A DNA stretch of 64,000 bases from Ensifer sp. BR816 (GTDB lineage Bacteria > Pseudomonadota > Alphaproteobacteria > Rhizobiales > Rhizobiaceae), in NCBI RefSeq assembly GCF_000378985.1, contig NZ_KB905372.1, positions 153,184 through 217,183 of the forward strand, in the 5' to 3' direction. How positions within the stretch are numbered: position 1 is the first letter of the stretch; each line of letters begins with the position of its first letter. The position numbers and the translations under genes were made by a program. Shown here in pieces: positions 8,081-16,594 of the stretch. The notes beneath the pieces were generated by a model. It saw nothing but the letters and a program-made list of their open reading frames with translations, was not told where the DNA came from and made no database searches.

Positions 8081-8857
8081 TCAGGGCTGATTGATTTCGC
8101 CGTTTTCGGCACCCGTCAAGAGGGGTGCGCTTTTTTGCTTTCGCATACTCTCGCCCCGGAGAGTGATGCGGTGAGCATTGTGCACGATACGATCGAGTAT
8201 GGCGTCGGCGACCGTGCTGTCGGCAATAAGGTCGTGCCAACTCGCCACGGGGACCTGGGCTGTGATCAGGGTAGATTTTCTTTGATAACGCTCCTCGACA
8301 ATTTCGAAGAGGTGGAAGCGCTGCTGATCGGAGAGCGTATGTGTTCCAAAGTCGTCGAGGATGAGTAGCTGGACGCGGGTGAGCTTGTCGATGAGGCGGG
8401 GAAAGGAGCCATCGAGGCGGGCAAGCGCGAGATCCTCGAACATGCGCGGCACGCGCACATAGAGCACGGAGTGACCGAGCCTGGCCGCTTGCCTGCCGAA
8501 GGCACAGGCCAGCCATGACTTTCCGGTGCCGGTGTGGCCGGTGATGATCAGGCCCTCATGGGCGGTGAGCCATTGCCCCTGGGCTAGCGCCATGGTGTTG
8601 CGCCGGTCGAGACCGCGGGCGGCGGCGAAGTCGATATCTTCGATACAGGCCTGGGCAAAGCGTAGCTTGGCGGAGGCGAGCCGGTTACGGATGCGCTTGT
8701 CGGCACGCAGGCTGACTTCGCGGTCGAGCATCAGGCCGAGCCACTCATCGCGGCTGAGCTCATTGGTGCCGGACTGCTCGGTCAATTCGCGCCAGGCGGC
8801 GGCCATGCCGGTGAGCCCGAGGGCTTGCATCTGGTCGAGGGTGGGGTTTGTCAGCAT
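8081..8857 (-). CDS. istB: IS21-family IstB ATPase
   Basis: 258 aa from the ATG at 8857 (MLTNPTLDQMQALGL), preceded by GAAGGAAG. A GTG at 8872 overlapping the istA stop is an alternative. Walker A is LIITGHTGTGKSWLACAFG; Walker B is VQLLILDDFGTHTLS. The C-terminal STVADAILDRIVHNAHRI is the IstB signature. Complete. Confidence 0.92.
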   Translation of the reverse strand: MLTNPTLDQMQALGLTGMAAAWRELTEQSGTNELSRDEWLGLMLDREVSLRADKRIRNRLASAKLRFAQACIEDIDFAAARGLDRRNTMALAQGQWLTAHEGLIITGHTGTGKSWLACAFGRQAARLGHSVLYVRVPRMFEDLALARLDGSFPRLIDKLTRVQLLILDDFGTHTLSDQQRFHLFEIVEERYQRKSTLITAQVPVASWHDLIADSTVADAILDRIVHNAHRITLRGESMRKQKSAPLLTGAENGEINQP

Positions 8858-8868
8858 TCTTGCTTCCT

Positions 8869-10419
8869 TCACTGATAGTAGGATCGGCCACGGATATTGG
8901 TATGCGCAGGCGTGGGGGCCGCATGTTCAGCCTGCGGTCTTTCCCGGTCGAGGCCGGATTTGAGGATGGAGGCGACGGAGGAATAGGTGATGGCATTGAT
9001 GGTGAGCGCCCGCTCACAGGCCGCATCGAGGCGCTGCGATCCATAGCGCGGCGCCAGCGACAGAATACCCATGGCCGAGCGGTATCCCTGTTCCGGATGC
9101 GGCCTGTCGCGCATCATGCGTTCAACCAGGATGGCGGCATTGGGGCCGATCTGGGTTGCACGGCCGATCAGATTGGCCGGCGTGGTGTTGGCATAGCGCT
9201 GATGCGCCTTGGGCATATGGTCATTGATGGTGACGTGGCCGGACCGCTGGGAGCGGCGAACATGGCTGGCGACACGCTGGTGATCATGGAAGATCTCGAC
9301 CACCCGGTGGGTGAGCCGCACCTGCAGAGTGCATCCGATCAACCGATGTGGCACCGAGTAGAAGGTCTTGTCGACCTCGACATGATAGTCCGGATGAACC
9401 TTCGCCGACTTCCATTCCGCATATTCGAACGGCACCGCCGGCAAGGGTTTCAAGGCTGCCCGTTCGATCTCCTCGAACAGTTCGCGGCGGCTTTTACCGA
9501 CGTGGCGCATCGTTCGATTGTTCAGCTCCTCGAGCAATTCGGCAATCGCCGTGTTGAGGGCGGCAAGCGAGAAGAAGGTGCGGTTCCTCAGCCGGGCCAG
9601 AATCCAGCGTTCCACGATCAATACCGCGCCTTCGACCCGGCCCTTGTCGCGCGGTTTCCTGCTGCGTGTCGGCAGGATCGTGGTGTCGTAATGCTCCGCC
9701 ATGGCGGCGAACGTCGCAGTCAACGTCGGCTCGAACCAAAGGGCCTTGGCCACCCCTGATTTGAGGTTGTCGCACACGATTGCCTTGGTGACCCCGCCAT
9801 AGAAGGTCAGAGCACGCACCTGGCCGTCGATCCAATCCGGCAACTGCTGACTAAAGCTGGCATGGGCGAAGGTCAGGTTGGAGGCGCCCAGCACCGCGAC
9901 AAAGATTTGGGCCGGATGGATGACACCGGTCGCCGGATCGATCACCGGCACCGTCGGCCCGGCATAGTCGGTCTGCATCACGGCGCCCGCCGCGTGCCGA
10001 TTGCGGAACGCTACACTCGTGCGCTGCCGAAAGGCGGCAACCTGCTCGCAAAACCACGTGAAGCCGTAACCATCGGGATGGTTGGCACGGTATTCCTGCC
10101 ACAAAAGCGTCAGCGTCACGCCTTTGCGCTTCAGCTCCCGAACCACCAGCGCCCAGTCCGGCTCGCTGAGATCGCGCGGCGGTCGACCGGCTCGGCCGAA
10201 CAGCCGCCGCTCCAGCTTTGCATCCTCGTCCGCACCGACTGGCAACGGCCACGAAAGCCCGGCCTCCCGCGCTCGTAGCAAATAGGTCGATACCGAGCTC
10301 TTGCCGATCTTCAGCCGCTCGGCAATCTCGCGCACCGAAAGACCCTCTTCATGGGTCAGGCGCAGAATCGTCCGGATATCCCTCACTGTCGTTCGTCTTG
10401 CTTGCTTCCGTCTCGGCAT
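8869..10419 (-). CDS. istA: IS21-family transposase IstA
   Basis: 516 aa. Helix-turn-helix: SVREIAERLKIGKSSVSTYL. DDE core: AAGAVMQTDYAGPTVPVID, TKAIVCDNLKSGVA and DKGRVEGAVLIVERWIL. The C-terminal HQRYANTTPANLIGRATQIG block is as in the other long IstA proteins of the window. It overlaps the alternative istB start by 4 nt. Complete. Confidence 0.93.
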   Translation of the reverse strand: MPRRKQARRTTVRDIRTILRLTHEEGLSVREIAERLKIGKSSVSTYLLRAREAGLSWPLPVGADEDAKLERRLFGRAGRPPRDLSEPDWALVVRELKRKGVTLTLLWQEYRANHPDGYGFTWFCEQVAAFRQRTSVAFRNRHAAGAVMQTDYAGPTVPVIDPATGVIHPAQIFVAVLGASNLTFAHASFSQQLPDWIDGQVRALTFYGGVTKAIVCDNLKSGVAKALWFEPTLTATFAAMAEHYDTTILPTRSRKPRDKGRVEGAVLIVERWILARLRNRTFFSLAALNTAIAELLEELNNRTMRHVGKSRRELFEEIERAALKPLPAVPFEYAEWKSAKVHPDYHVEVDKTFYSVPHRLIGCTLQVRLTHRVVEIFHDHQRVASHVRRSQRSGHVTINDHMPKAHQRYANTTPANLIGRATQIGPNAAILVERMMRDRPHPEQGYRSAMGILSLAPRYGSQRLDAACERALTINAITYSSVASILKSGLDRERPQAEHAAPTPAHTNIRGRSYYQ

Positions 10420-11629
10420 CGGCCCCTCTCAACGTTGTCGTGAGAGGGGTAACAACCAAGACGGCGCAGCCGCGAACCAACCGTCAAACCGCCGCCGGAA
10501 ACTGTCCGGGATTTAGCGGAATCGCTGTCCGGGAATTACTGAAAACTGTGTCCGGAGATTACCGGAAACCCTGTCCGGACGTTGCCGAAACCCGCAAAAA
10601 GGACAGGAAAGCAACTGACGCGTCCTACATCTGGGCCTATCGCAGCGGAAAGGATAGTGTCGAGCCGGTTGTGCTGCTTGAATATCAGCCCGGTCGTGGG
10701 CAGGTGCATCCGCAGACTTTCCTTGGTGACTATCGCGGCATCCTGATGAGCGACGGCTATCAGGGCTGGCGCACCCTGAAGGGCGCAACGCATGTCGGGT
10801 GTATGGCTCACGCCAGGCGACGCTTCGTCAACGCCTTCAAGGCCGGGAAGAAACAAAGCGGGCCGCCCGCGCAGGCATTGAAGTTCTTCGACCAGCTCTA
10901 TCGGATTGAAAGGCAGGTGCGGGACGAAATGCCGGATGACGGCGAAACGCAGGCCGATTGCATCCGGCGCTTGCGCCAGAAGCATAGCGTTCCAGTCCTT
11001 GACGCCCTGAAGGAGTGGCTCGACAGGATGGCCCCCAAGGTCGTGCCCGACACCAAGCTCGGCGATGCGATCTCCTATACGCGAAACCAGTGGCAATATC
11101 TGACCCGCTACACCGAAGACGGCAGGATGCCGATCGACAACAATTTATTGGAACGCGATATCAGAGTTTTTGCCACTGGAAGGAAGAGCTGGCTATTTTG
11201 CGACACTGTCGACGGGGCCAAGGCAAGCGCCGTCATCTACAGCCTTATGCTGACCTGTCGCGCCTGTGGCGTCGAGCCATTCGCCTGGTTGCGACACGTC
11301 TTCGCCGAATTGCCGCAGCGTCCCGACGGCGCCGATATCGACGATCTGCTCCCATTTAACTTCGCCAAATCCACTGCCGCATAAGCCGCTGCGGGCCTCA
11401 CAAGCCACTGCGTGCAGCGAAATGAGCGCTTACCGTCAACGCGCACGGAAATGAGCGCTTACGACCGATCCACGACGCGTGACACTCCGTCAATTCCAGT
11501 GGCGTTTCAGGGTCGTTTCCCTGTTAAGGAACACGCGTCAGCCGATAAGCGTAAGATTTGAAGTTCTGAGCGGACAAACGCGCCCTGTTCGTCCAGGTCT
11601 GCCCGCTGTGGCAGTTGCAAGCCGAGCGC

Positions 11630-12373
11630 TTAGACAGTGAGGTAGCCACCATCCACCGGCAAGGTCACTCCATTTATGAAACTGGCTGCTTTCGATGCTA
11701 GGAACACAACCGGGGCCGCGACCTCATCTGGTTGTCCGAAACGCCCCATTGGGCAATGCCATCCCAACCACTCGTCCATGCTGCTGTCGCCTCCTCTCCC
11801 CATTTCAGTGTCGATATAACCAGGCGCGACAGCGTTGACCCGGATCGAATATGGGGCGAGTTCCCGACACATGATCTGGGTTAAGGATCGAACACCACCT
11901 TTCGAAGCCGTGTAGCTAACGTGCGCGAATCCGCTAGTGAACGCAACCACAGAAGAGATGTTAATGACTGTACCGCGCGTGGCCTTGAGGCTCGGCAAAA
12001 GCGCTCGAGTCATGTCGAAGGCTCCAGTCAAATTGACCGCGATATTTCGGTCCCATGCAGCCGCCGACGTAGGATCATCCATACGTTCATTGCCACCTAT
12101 ACCAGCATTATTCACAAGAATAGCGACGTGTCCGAGCCACGCGGGAAGGCGCGCTGCAAGCGCCTCGATTGCGGCTCTATCAGTCACATCAAGTACGTCA
12201 TGGTGTGCATTAAAGCCATCTGCTTGAAGCGATCTTGCAACCTCATGCGCCTTCGTACCGTCCAGATCAATTACCAGAACACGGGCTCCGGCTTGCGCCA
12301 ATGAACGAGATATCGCGGCTCCAATACCTCTACCCGCGCCCGTCACCAAGGCAAGCGGGTTATTGTCAAACAT
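11630..12373 (-). CDS. SDR-family NAD(P)-dependent oxidoreductase
   Basis: 247 aa, a classical short-chain dehydrogenase. Nucleotide-binding motif TGAGRGIG is near residue 11, NNAG near residue 88, catalytic Ser in INISSVVAF, and the YTASKGG Tyr/Lys pair. The acidic residue after the second strand (VIDLDG) suggests NAD rather than NADP. The start is supported by AAGGAGAT upstream. It is the last gene of the E1-E2 operon, 56 nt after the aldo/keto reductase. The substrate is unknown; a role in interconverting the alcohol or ketone that feeds the oxoacid dehydrogenase is an inference from position. Confidence 0.88.
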   Translation of the reverse strand: MFDNNPLALVTGAGRGIGAAISRSLAQAGARVLVIDLDGTKAHEVARSLQADGFNAHHDVLDVTDRAAIEALAARLPAWLGHVAILVNNAGIGGNERMDDPTSAAAWDRNIAVNLTGAFDMTRALLPSLKATRGTVINISSVVAFTSGFAHVSYTASKGGVRSLTQIMCRELAPYSIRVNAVAPGYIDTEMGRGGDSSMDEWLGWHCPMGRFGQPDEVAAPVVFLASKAASFINGVTLPVDGGYLTV

Positions 12374-12429
12374 CGTAAATCTCCTTGAATGGGTTCCTCA
12401 GCGGAGGTTGCGCTCCATCGATGTGATCG

Positions 12430-13260
12430 CTACGGGGTGTCCCATGCTGGAGCGTAATCCCGATCATAAATTCGAATGTTCCGTGACCGGAGTTGTGCAA
12501 TAGCCGCCATCTCTTCATTGGAAAGTTCAAAATCGAAGATGTCGATGTTCTCCGCTAGCCATTCTCTACGTTCGGCACGCGGAATCGCCACGACATTCTC
12601 CTGCTGGATATGCCAGCGTAAAACGATTTGCACCGGGCTTTTCTGATGGCGTTTCGAGACTTCTTCGATAACTGGCTCCTGAAAAAGCGCCTGACCGCTT
12701 CCTAAAGGTGCATAGGCGACCATTGCCATACCAGCCTTGCGACAACTAGCATACACCTTGCTCTGATCTAGATAGGGGTGATACTCTACTTGGTTTGCCA
12801 CAAGAGGTCCGTCGGACAGACCCACAGCATCAGCTACCATGTGGCTGGGAAAATTCGACACACCGATATGTCGCGCGATTCCCAGATTACGTGCCCTGTT
12901 CAGTGCTTTGATCGAATCTGCCAGTGGAATCGCGGGATTGGGCCAGTGAATGAGAAGCAGGTCAATTACGTCAAGACCAAGTCGCTCCAAACTTCTCTCT
13001 GCGGACTTCTCCAAATCACCCGGTCCAATATCCGTGAGCCAGACCTTAGTTGTCACGAAAACATCGTCGCGCGGCACTCCTGAGTGCCGCAGCCCCTCGC
13101 CGACCGCATCCTCATTTTCATAAGTGGAGCCCGTGTCCAGGTGACGGTATCCCAGGGATAACGCGTCGGCTACCAGCTCGGCGCACGCCTCGCCCTTGAG
13201 GGTCCAAGTTCCACATCCGATCACGGGAATAGCCGCGCCGTTCACTAATACCTTTCTCAA
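12430..13260 (-). CDS. Aldo/keto reductase (2,5-diketo-gluconate reductase type)
   Basis: 276 aa. Catalytic tetrad visible: Asp and Tyr in LDTGSTYENED, Lys in TTKVW, His in LLLIHWPN. The NADPH-binding end AIPRAERREWLAENIDIFDF is present. The start is a TTG at 13260 with GGAGGC six bases upstream; no ATG fits the conserved N-terminus. It has a close paralog at 24078-24917, and both close out multi-gene metabolic operons. It would be a soluble NADPH-dependent reductase of carbonyl compounds; substrate unknown. Confidence 0.88.
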   Translation of the reverse strand: MRKVLVNGAAIPVIGCGTWTLKGEACAELVADALSLGYRHLDTGSTYENEDAVGEGLRHSGVPRDDVFVTTKVWLTDIGPGDLEKSAERSLERLGLDVIDLLLIHWPNPAIPLADSIKALNRARNLGIARHIGVSNFPSHMVADAVGLSDGPLVANQVEYHPYLDQSKVYASCRKAGMAMVAYAPLGSGQALFQEPVIEEVSKRHQKSPVQIVLRWHIQQENVVAIPRAERREWLAENIDIFDFELSNEEMAAIAQLRSRNIRIYDRDYAPAWDTP

Positions 13261-13327
13261 TCAAAGCCTCCAGCATAATCCGTTACAATTTTCTCGCATA
13301 GTCATCAATTCAGGAGCCGGACTTCAG

Positions 13328-14017
13328 CTATGCCAAGCGCTCAGGATGAGTGATAACTTCGCGCAACGTCTGTAAAAATCTGCCTGCTTCCGCGCCATCG
13401 ATGGCGCGATGATCAACAGATAGTGTGAAGGTCACGACGGTCGCGACTTTGACTGCCCCGTCAGTGGCCGGTACAACGATAGGAGTAGCCTTCCCAACCG
13501 CTAGGATCGCGCATTGGGGGACGTTAATAATGGCATCAAACTGTTCGACGCCGTATCCGCCAAGGTTCGAAATGCTGAACGATCCGCCCGAAATTTCGTT
13601 CATCTTCAAGGCGTTTCGTCCCGCTCTTTCAGTGAAACCCTTTACCTCGGCGGCAATAGCCCTGAGAGACTTCTTTTCCGCCCCCCGAACAACTGGCGTC
13701 GCGAGACCTCCCTGAACAGCAATCACGACAGAAATGTCCGCAGTGTGAACCCTCTCAATATGTTTTTCAGCCATCCGGCTATTGATGGCTGGGTTCTCTA
13801 TCAAAGACAACGCAACCGCTCTTATGATGCAATCATTGATTGACACCTTCGACGCCGGATCAGCTTCATTGAATGCGGTTCGCCAAGCCATCAGCTTGTC
13901 AACTTCGATCTTCGCAATCAGACGGAAATGGGGAACCGTCTGCTTAGCCTGGGTCATGCGCGCGGCTATCGCTTTCCGCAGTGGTGTGAGTGGAACTTCT
14001 GTGAATGAAACGGGCAT
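13328..14017 (-). CDS. 2-oxoacid dehydrogenase E2, catalytic acyltransferase domain only
   Basis: 229 aa. It starts directly at the catalytic domain (PLTPLRKAIAARMTQAKQTVPHF) and includes the active-site HxxxDG motif in LSVDHRAIDGA near the C-terminus, plus the SNLGGYGV strand. Normal E2 proteins also carry one or more lipoyl domains and a peripheral subunit-binding domain. Here the lipoyl domain is a separate upstream gene and no subunit-binding domain is visible in either. The start ATG overlaps the lipoyl gene stop (TGATG). It would transfer the acyl group from lipoate to CoA. Confidence 0.88.
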   Translation of the reverse strand: MPVSFTEVPLTPLRKAIAARMTQAKQTVPHFRLIAKIEVDKLMAWRTAFNEADPASKVSINDCIIRAVALSLIENPAINSRMAEKHIERVHTADISVVIAVQGGLATPVVRGAEKKSLRAIAAEVKGFTERAGRNALKMNEISGGSFSISNLGGYGVEQFDAIINVPQCAILAVGKATPIVVPATDGAVKVATVVTFTLSVDHRAIDGAEAGRFLQTLREVITHPERLA

Positions 14018-14253
14018 CACTCTTCTATCATTCCAATGACAGCATTGACCTCAACCGTGGCACCTTCGTCCGCCACGATGCTCGCCAAGGTTCCTGAAGC
14101 TGGTGCTTCTACCTCAACAGTTGCTTTCGCTGTTTCAACTTCAGCAATGACCTCGCCTTCGTTCACTTGGTCACCGACATTTTTCAGCCACTTCACTACA
14201 GTGGCCTCTTCAATACCCATCCCACTCGATGGCATGATTACTTCTGTTGTCAT
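14017..14253 (-). CDS. Free-standing lipoyl (biotinyl/lipoyl-attachment) domain protein
   Basis: 78 aa, the length of one lipoyl domain. The modified lysine lies in VETAKATVEVEAP near residue 43, and the pseudo-twofold partner is GTLASIVADEGATVEV. It takes the place of the N-terminal arm of a dihydrolipoyl acyltransferase. It lies 29 nt after E1 beta and overlaps the E2 catalytic gene. An ETAKA site fits lipoate better than biotin (which prefers MKM). It probably swings between E1 and the separate E2 domain. Confidence 0.9.
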   Translation of the reverse strand: MTTEVIMPSSGMGIEEATVVKWLKNVGDQVNEGEVIAEVETAKATVEVEAPASGTLASIVADEGATVEVNAVIGMIEE

Positions 14254-14282
14254 TTTCTAACTCCGTTTCCGCATCCAAAGTG

Positions 14283-15284
14283 TCAAAGCAAGCGGCGGAC
14301 CGCAGCGATGATGTCGTTCTTAGAAGGGAAGAAGTCCTTCTCCAAAGCCGGGCTAAAGGGCACGTGAATGTCAGGAGCACAAACGCGAAGGATGGGCTTC
14401 TTCAGAAGGTCAAATGCTTCCTCCGCCATCACAGCAGAAATCTCACTGCCAACGTTGCAAACCTGATGGGCGTTTTCAACAATCAACAGCCGACCCGTCT
14501 TCGCGACCGACTTCTTAAACGTCTGGTGATCTAGTGGTTTTAGCGTTCGCGGGTCGATCACCTCGACAGAGATCCCTTCAGCTGAAAGAGCATTCACAGC
14601 TTCCATGGTTGGGCGGATAGCGCCAGCGATTGCGATAAGCGTCACGTCTGTGCCTTCTCGCTTGATATCTGCTTTTCCGATCGGCACGAGGAAGTCTGGG
14701 TCGGTGGGCACGTCACCTTTGAGCGGCCACAAGCGGGTGTCTTCAAATACAAGAACGGGATTTCCGTCGCGCACAGCTGACTTCATCAAGCCTTTGATAT
14801 CAGCTGGACTCGTTGGACTAATAATTTTGAGCCCAGGCACGTTCATAAAAAACGGATACGGTCGGTCGGCATGTTGGGCCGCCTTGGATCCAACTGAGAA
14901 CATGCAGCACCGGAATACAATTGGGATGTCAATCTGTCCGCCCGTCATATAACGCAACTTAGCAGCTTGATTGATAATCTGATCTGAGGCGAGGTACACA
15001 AAGCTCGCAATTGAAAGATCTACGATGGGACGGGAGCCATTAATTGCGGCGCCAATGCCGAGACCCGTGAAACTACCCTCCGAGATCGGCATGTTCCAAA
15101 CTCGGTTCTTGCCAAAACGCTCGACGAGCTTGTCACCACCATAAACGGAAATGTCCTCCCCCATCAGGAATACGCGTTCATCACGCTCCATTTCCTCGAA
15201 CTGAGCTTGCATTAGCGCGTCCAGATAAGTCATCTGGACGGAAGCGCCGGTCGCCGGCTCAGTCTTCTGCTTTAAGTTTTCCAT
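14283..15284 (-). CDS. 2-oxoacid dehydrogenase E1 component, beta subunit
   Basis: 333 aa, normal length. Pyrimidine-binding domain: MGEDISVYGG, MPISEGSFTGLGIGAAINGSRPI. Transketolase C-terminal domain: GTDVTLIAIAGAIRPTMEAV and EVIDPRTLKPLD. It begins 3 nt after the E1 alpha stop. The closest families are acetoin and pyruvate dehydrogenase beta chains; which one cannot be decided by eye. Confidence 0.92.
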   Translation of the reverse strand: MENLKQKTEPATGASVQMTYLDALMQAQFEEMERDERVFLMGEDISVYGGDKLVERFGKNRVWNMPISEGSFTGLGIGAAINGSRPIVDLSIASFVYLASDQIINQAAKLRYMTGGQIDIPIVFRCCMFSVGSKAAQHADRPYPFFMNVPGLKIISPTSPADIKGLMKSAVRDGNPVLVFEDTRLWPLKGDVPTDPDFLVPIGKADIKREGTDVTLIAIAGAIRPTMEAVNALSAEGISVEVIDPRTLKPLDHQTFKKSVAKTGRLLIVENAHQVCNVGSEISAVMAEEAFDLLKKPILRVCAPDIHVPFSPALEKDFFPSKNDIIAAVRRLL

Positions 15285-15287
15285 CCT

Positions 15288-16310
15288 TCAGTTCCTCTCC
15301 AGCCCTGCTGCAAAACTGTTGTGGCCTACAAGAGGCGAATTGAACATATAATCGGACAGCGTCTCAGGTTTAGGCATCGGGCTTTCGAGCGCGAATTGGA
15401 CGGCCTGCTTTATAGCCGCTGTGACTTCGGCCTCAATGTCCGCGAGTTGTTGTTCTGACAGCCCTTCAGCCAAAAGATGGGTACGGTACAGTTTGATAGG
15501 ATCACGATCCCGTTTGTAAGCCTCCACTTCTTCGACTGGCCGGTATGGCTGCCCTGGAATGACGAGTCCAAAGTTATGTTCGTCGAAGCGGTAAGTGTTC
15601 GCGACTATGAGGGTGGGACCTTCTCCTGCCCGTGCACGCCTGACGGCTTCAGCAGCAGCACCGAATACGGCAACAACGTCTTGCCCGTCGACCGTCACCC
15701 CGGGCATCCCATAGCCACCGGCTCGAAGAGCGATGTCTGGTTGGCCATGGCTTTGCGCAACGGACGTCGAGATTGCATAGCCGTTATTTTCGCAGAGAAA
15801 TATCACGGGAAGCTTCCACAGCGACGCCATATTCAAGCTTTCGTGGAACGTGCCCTGGTTGACCGCCCCATCTCCAAAGAAACAAAGCGTAACCTGGTCG
15901 ATATCGCGGATTTTGGCGCTGAAAGCGCATCCTATAGCGAGGGGCAAGCCACCGCCGACAATAGCGGATTCACTGATGATCCCGACGGACTTATCGGCAA
16001 GGTGCATCGAACCGCCGCGGCCCTTGCAGATGCCACCTTCTTTGCCCATCAATTCGGCCATCAGCGCATCCAGATGCGCACCTTTCCCAATTGGATGGCC
16101 ATGTGAACGATGGGTTCCCGTCATGGCGTCTTTATCGCTAAGGGCCAAACAGGCGCCTACGATAGCTGCCTCCTGCCCGATACTTGCATGGAAGGAACCG
16201 GGTATCCTCCCAGCTTTGGACTGGCGCATACCTTCTTCCTCGAAACGTCGGATGCGCAACATCCGTCTATACGCTTCAAACTTCTGATCATCGCTTAAGT
16301 GCATAGTCAA
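15288..16310 (-). CDS. 2-oxoacid dehydrogenase E1 component, alpha subunit (thiamine diphosphate)
   Basis: 340 aa. The ThDP motif runs from GDGAVNQGTFHESLNMA to ENNGYAIST. The HRSHGHPIGKG loop and KGRGGSMHL are also typical of E1 alpha of the pyruvate/acetoin type. It is the first gene of a six-gene minus-strand operon (E1a, E1b, lipoyl, E2, AKR, SDR). It oxidatively decarboxylates a 2-oxoacid or cleaves acetoin. No E3 gene lies in the window, so dihydrolipoyl dehydrogenase must come from elsewhere. A second in-frame ATG lies at 16304. Confidence 0.92.
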   Translation of the reverse strand: MTMHLSDDQKFEAYRRMLRIRRFEEEGMRQSKAGRIPGSFHASIGQEAAIVGACLALSDKDAMTGTHRSHGHPIGKGAHLDALMAELMGKEGGICKGRGGSMHLADKSVGIISESAIVGGGLPLAIGCAFSAKIRDIDQVTLCFFGDGAVNQGTFHESLNMASLWKLPVIFLCENNGYAISTSVAQSHGQPDIALRAGGYGMPGVTVDGQDVVAVFGAAAEAVRRARAGEGPTLIVANTYRFDEHNFGLVIPGQPYRPVEEVEAYKRDRDPIKLYRTHLLAEGLSEQQLADIEAEVTAAIKQAVQFALESPMPKPETLSDYMFNSPLVGHNSFAAGLERN

Positions 16311-16414
16311 TCAACGCTCCAACGTCTGAATGGGAGTATTCTAGCTCCCCGAAAAAGACAGTTTGCGACGAACTTACGGCACTATGTGTGGAATACCTGC
16401 TTTTGATGACAAAA

Positions 16415-16431
16415 TGCGCAGAAATTGTGCG
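16415..16431. promoter_or_regulatory. Imperfect inverted repeat upstream of the E1 alpha operon
   Basis: TGCGCA-GAAAT-TGTGCG lies about 105 nt before the E1 alpha start. It is the only obvious dyad in the 180-nt stretch between the operon and the IS66 end at about 16495. A regulatory role is a guess. Confidence 0.25.
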
Positions 16432-16594
16432 TGACGGAGCCGTAGCTCTCGTCAAGCTAAACTGCGAGTCGTTATCTGCAACGGCCACAGTGCACTGTAT
16501 GCGCCGTCTACGCCCCATTGATTTTACAATTTAGGCTACGGGGTAAAGCTACCTGCGGGCCGGATGTGAGCTCACCGGATAGTATCTGACGAGC

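Larger units (their letters stand above)
7975..10596 (-). mobile_element. Third IS21-family element, in IS66 tnpC
   Basis: 2622 bp. The left end is TGCGCGCTTCGCAAAAGTTG; the right end inward is TGCGGGTTTCGGCAACGTCC. Subterminal GTCCGGACA-type repeats are seen near both ends. It is flanked by a 6-bp duplication AAAAGG (7969-7974, 10597-10602), and excision restores VLKEKDRKATDASY in tnpC. istB and istA on the minus strand look intact. It belongs to the same subgroup as the element at 4580-7201 but is well diverged, despite the identical length. Confidence 0.93.
2182..11384 (+). pseudogene. tnpC: IS66 TnpC transposase, split by two IS21 insertions
   Basis: The reading frame is in three pieces: 2182-2833, 7801-7974 and 10603-11384. 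Joined, these total 1608 nt, an exact multiple of three, giving a 535-aa transposase of normal length. Features in order: N-terminal coiled coil (AAENAALRAERDALEQRV), a CCRH/CRNC zinc-ribbon-like pair, the DDE core with GDETTVQVL and SDGYQGW, and the acidic motif DNNLLERDIRVFATGRKSW. The breaks are a CCTGG duplication (2829-2833, 7796-7800) and an AAAAGG duplication (7969-7974, 10597-10602). It cannot be made as a single protein in its present state. Confidence 0.93.
1284..11433 (+). mobile_element. IS66-family element carrying three nested IS21 elements
   Basis: The left end reads GTAAGCGCACAATTCCCTGC at 1284. The right end reads the same motif inverted (GTAAGCGCTCATTTCGCTGC inward from 11433). 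It is flanked by an exact 8-bp duplication CGTCAACG (1276-1283 and 11434-11441), the length expected for IS66. It holds tnpA, tnpB and tnpC. After removal of the inserted IS21 elements the IS66 is about 2.56 kb, a normal size. It is inserted in the terminal region of an older IS66 of similar sequence. Confidence 0.93.

Noticed and set aside
8100..8145. Hairpin GCACCC...GGGTGC followed by TTTTTT, a terminator-like structure on the plus strand
   Set aside because: It lies inside the 3' coding end of istB on the other strand and, if active, would only stop read-through from interrupted tnpC; too weak to call.
16288..16518. Minus-strand ORF MGRRRRIQCTVAVADNDSQF upstream of the E1 alpha gene
   Set aside because: A similar MGRRRRIRN frame occurs at about 58820 only because both cover the same IS66 end sequence.
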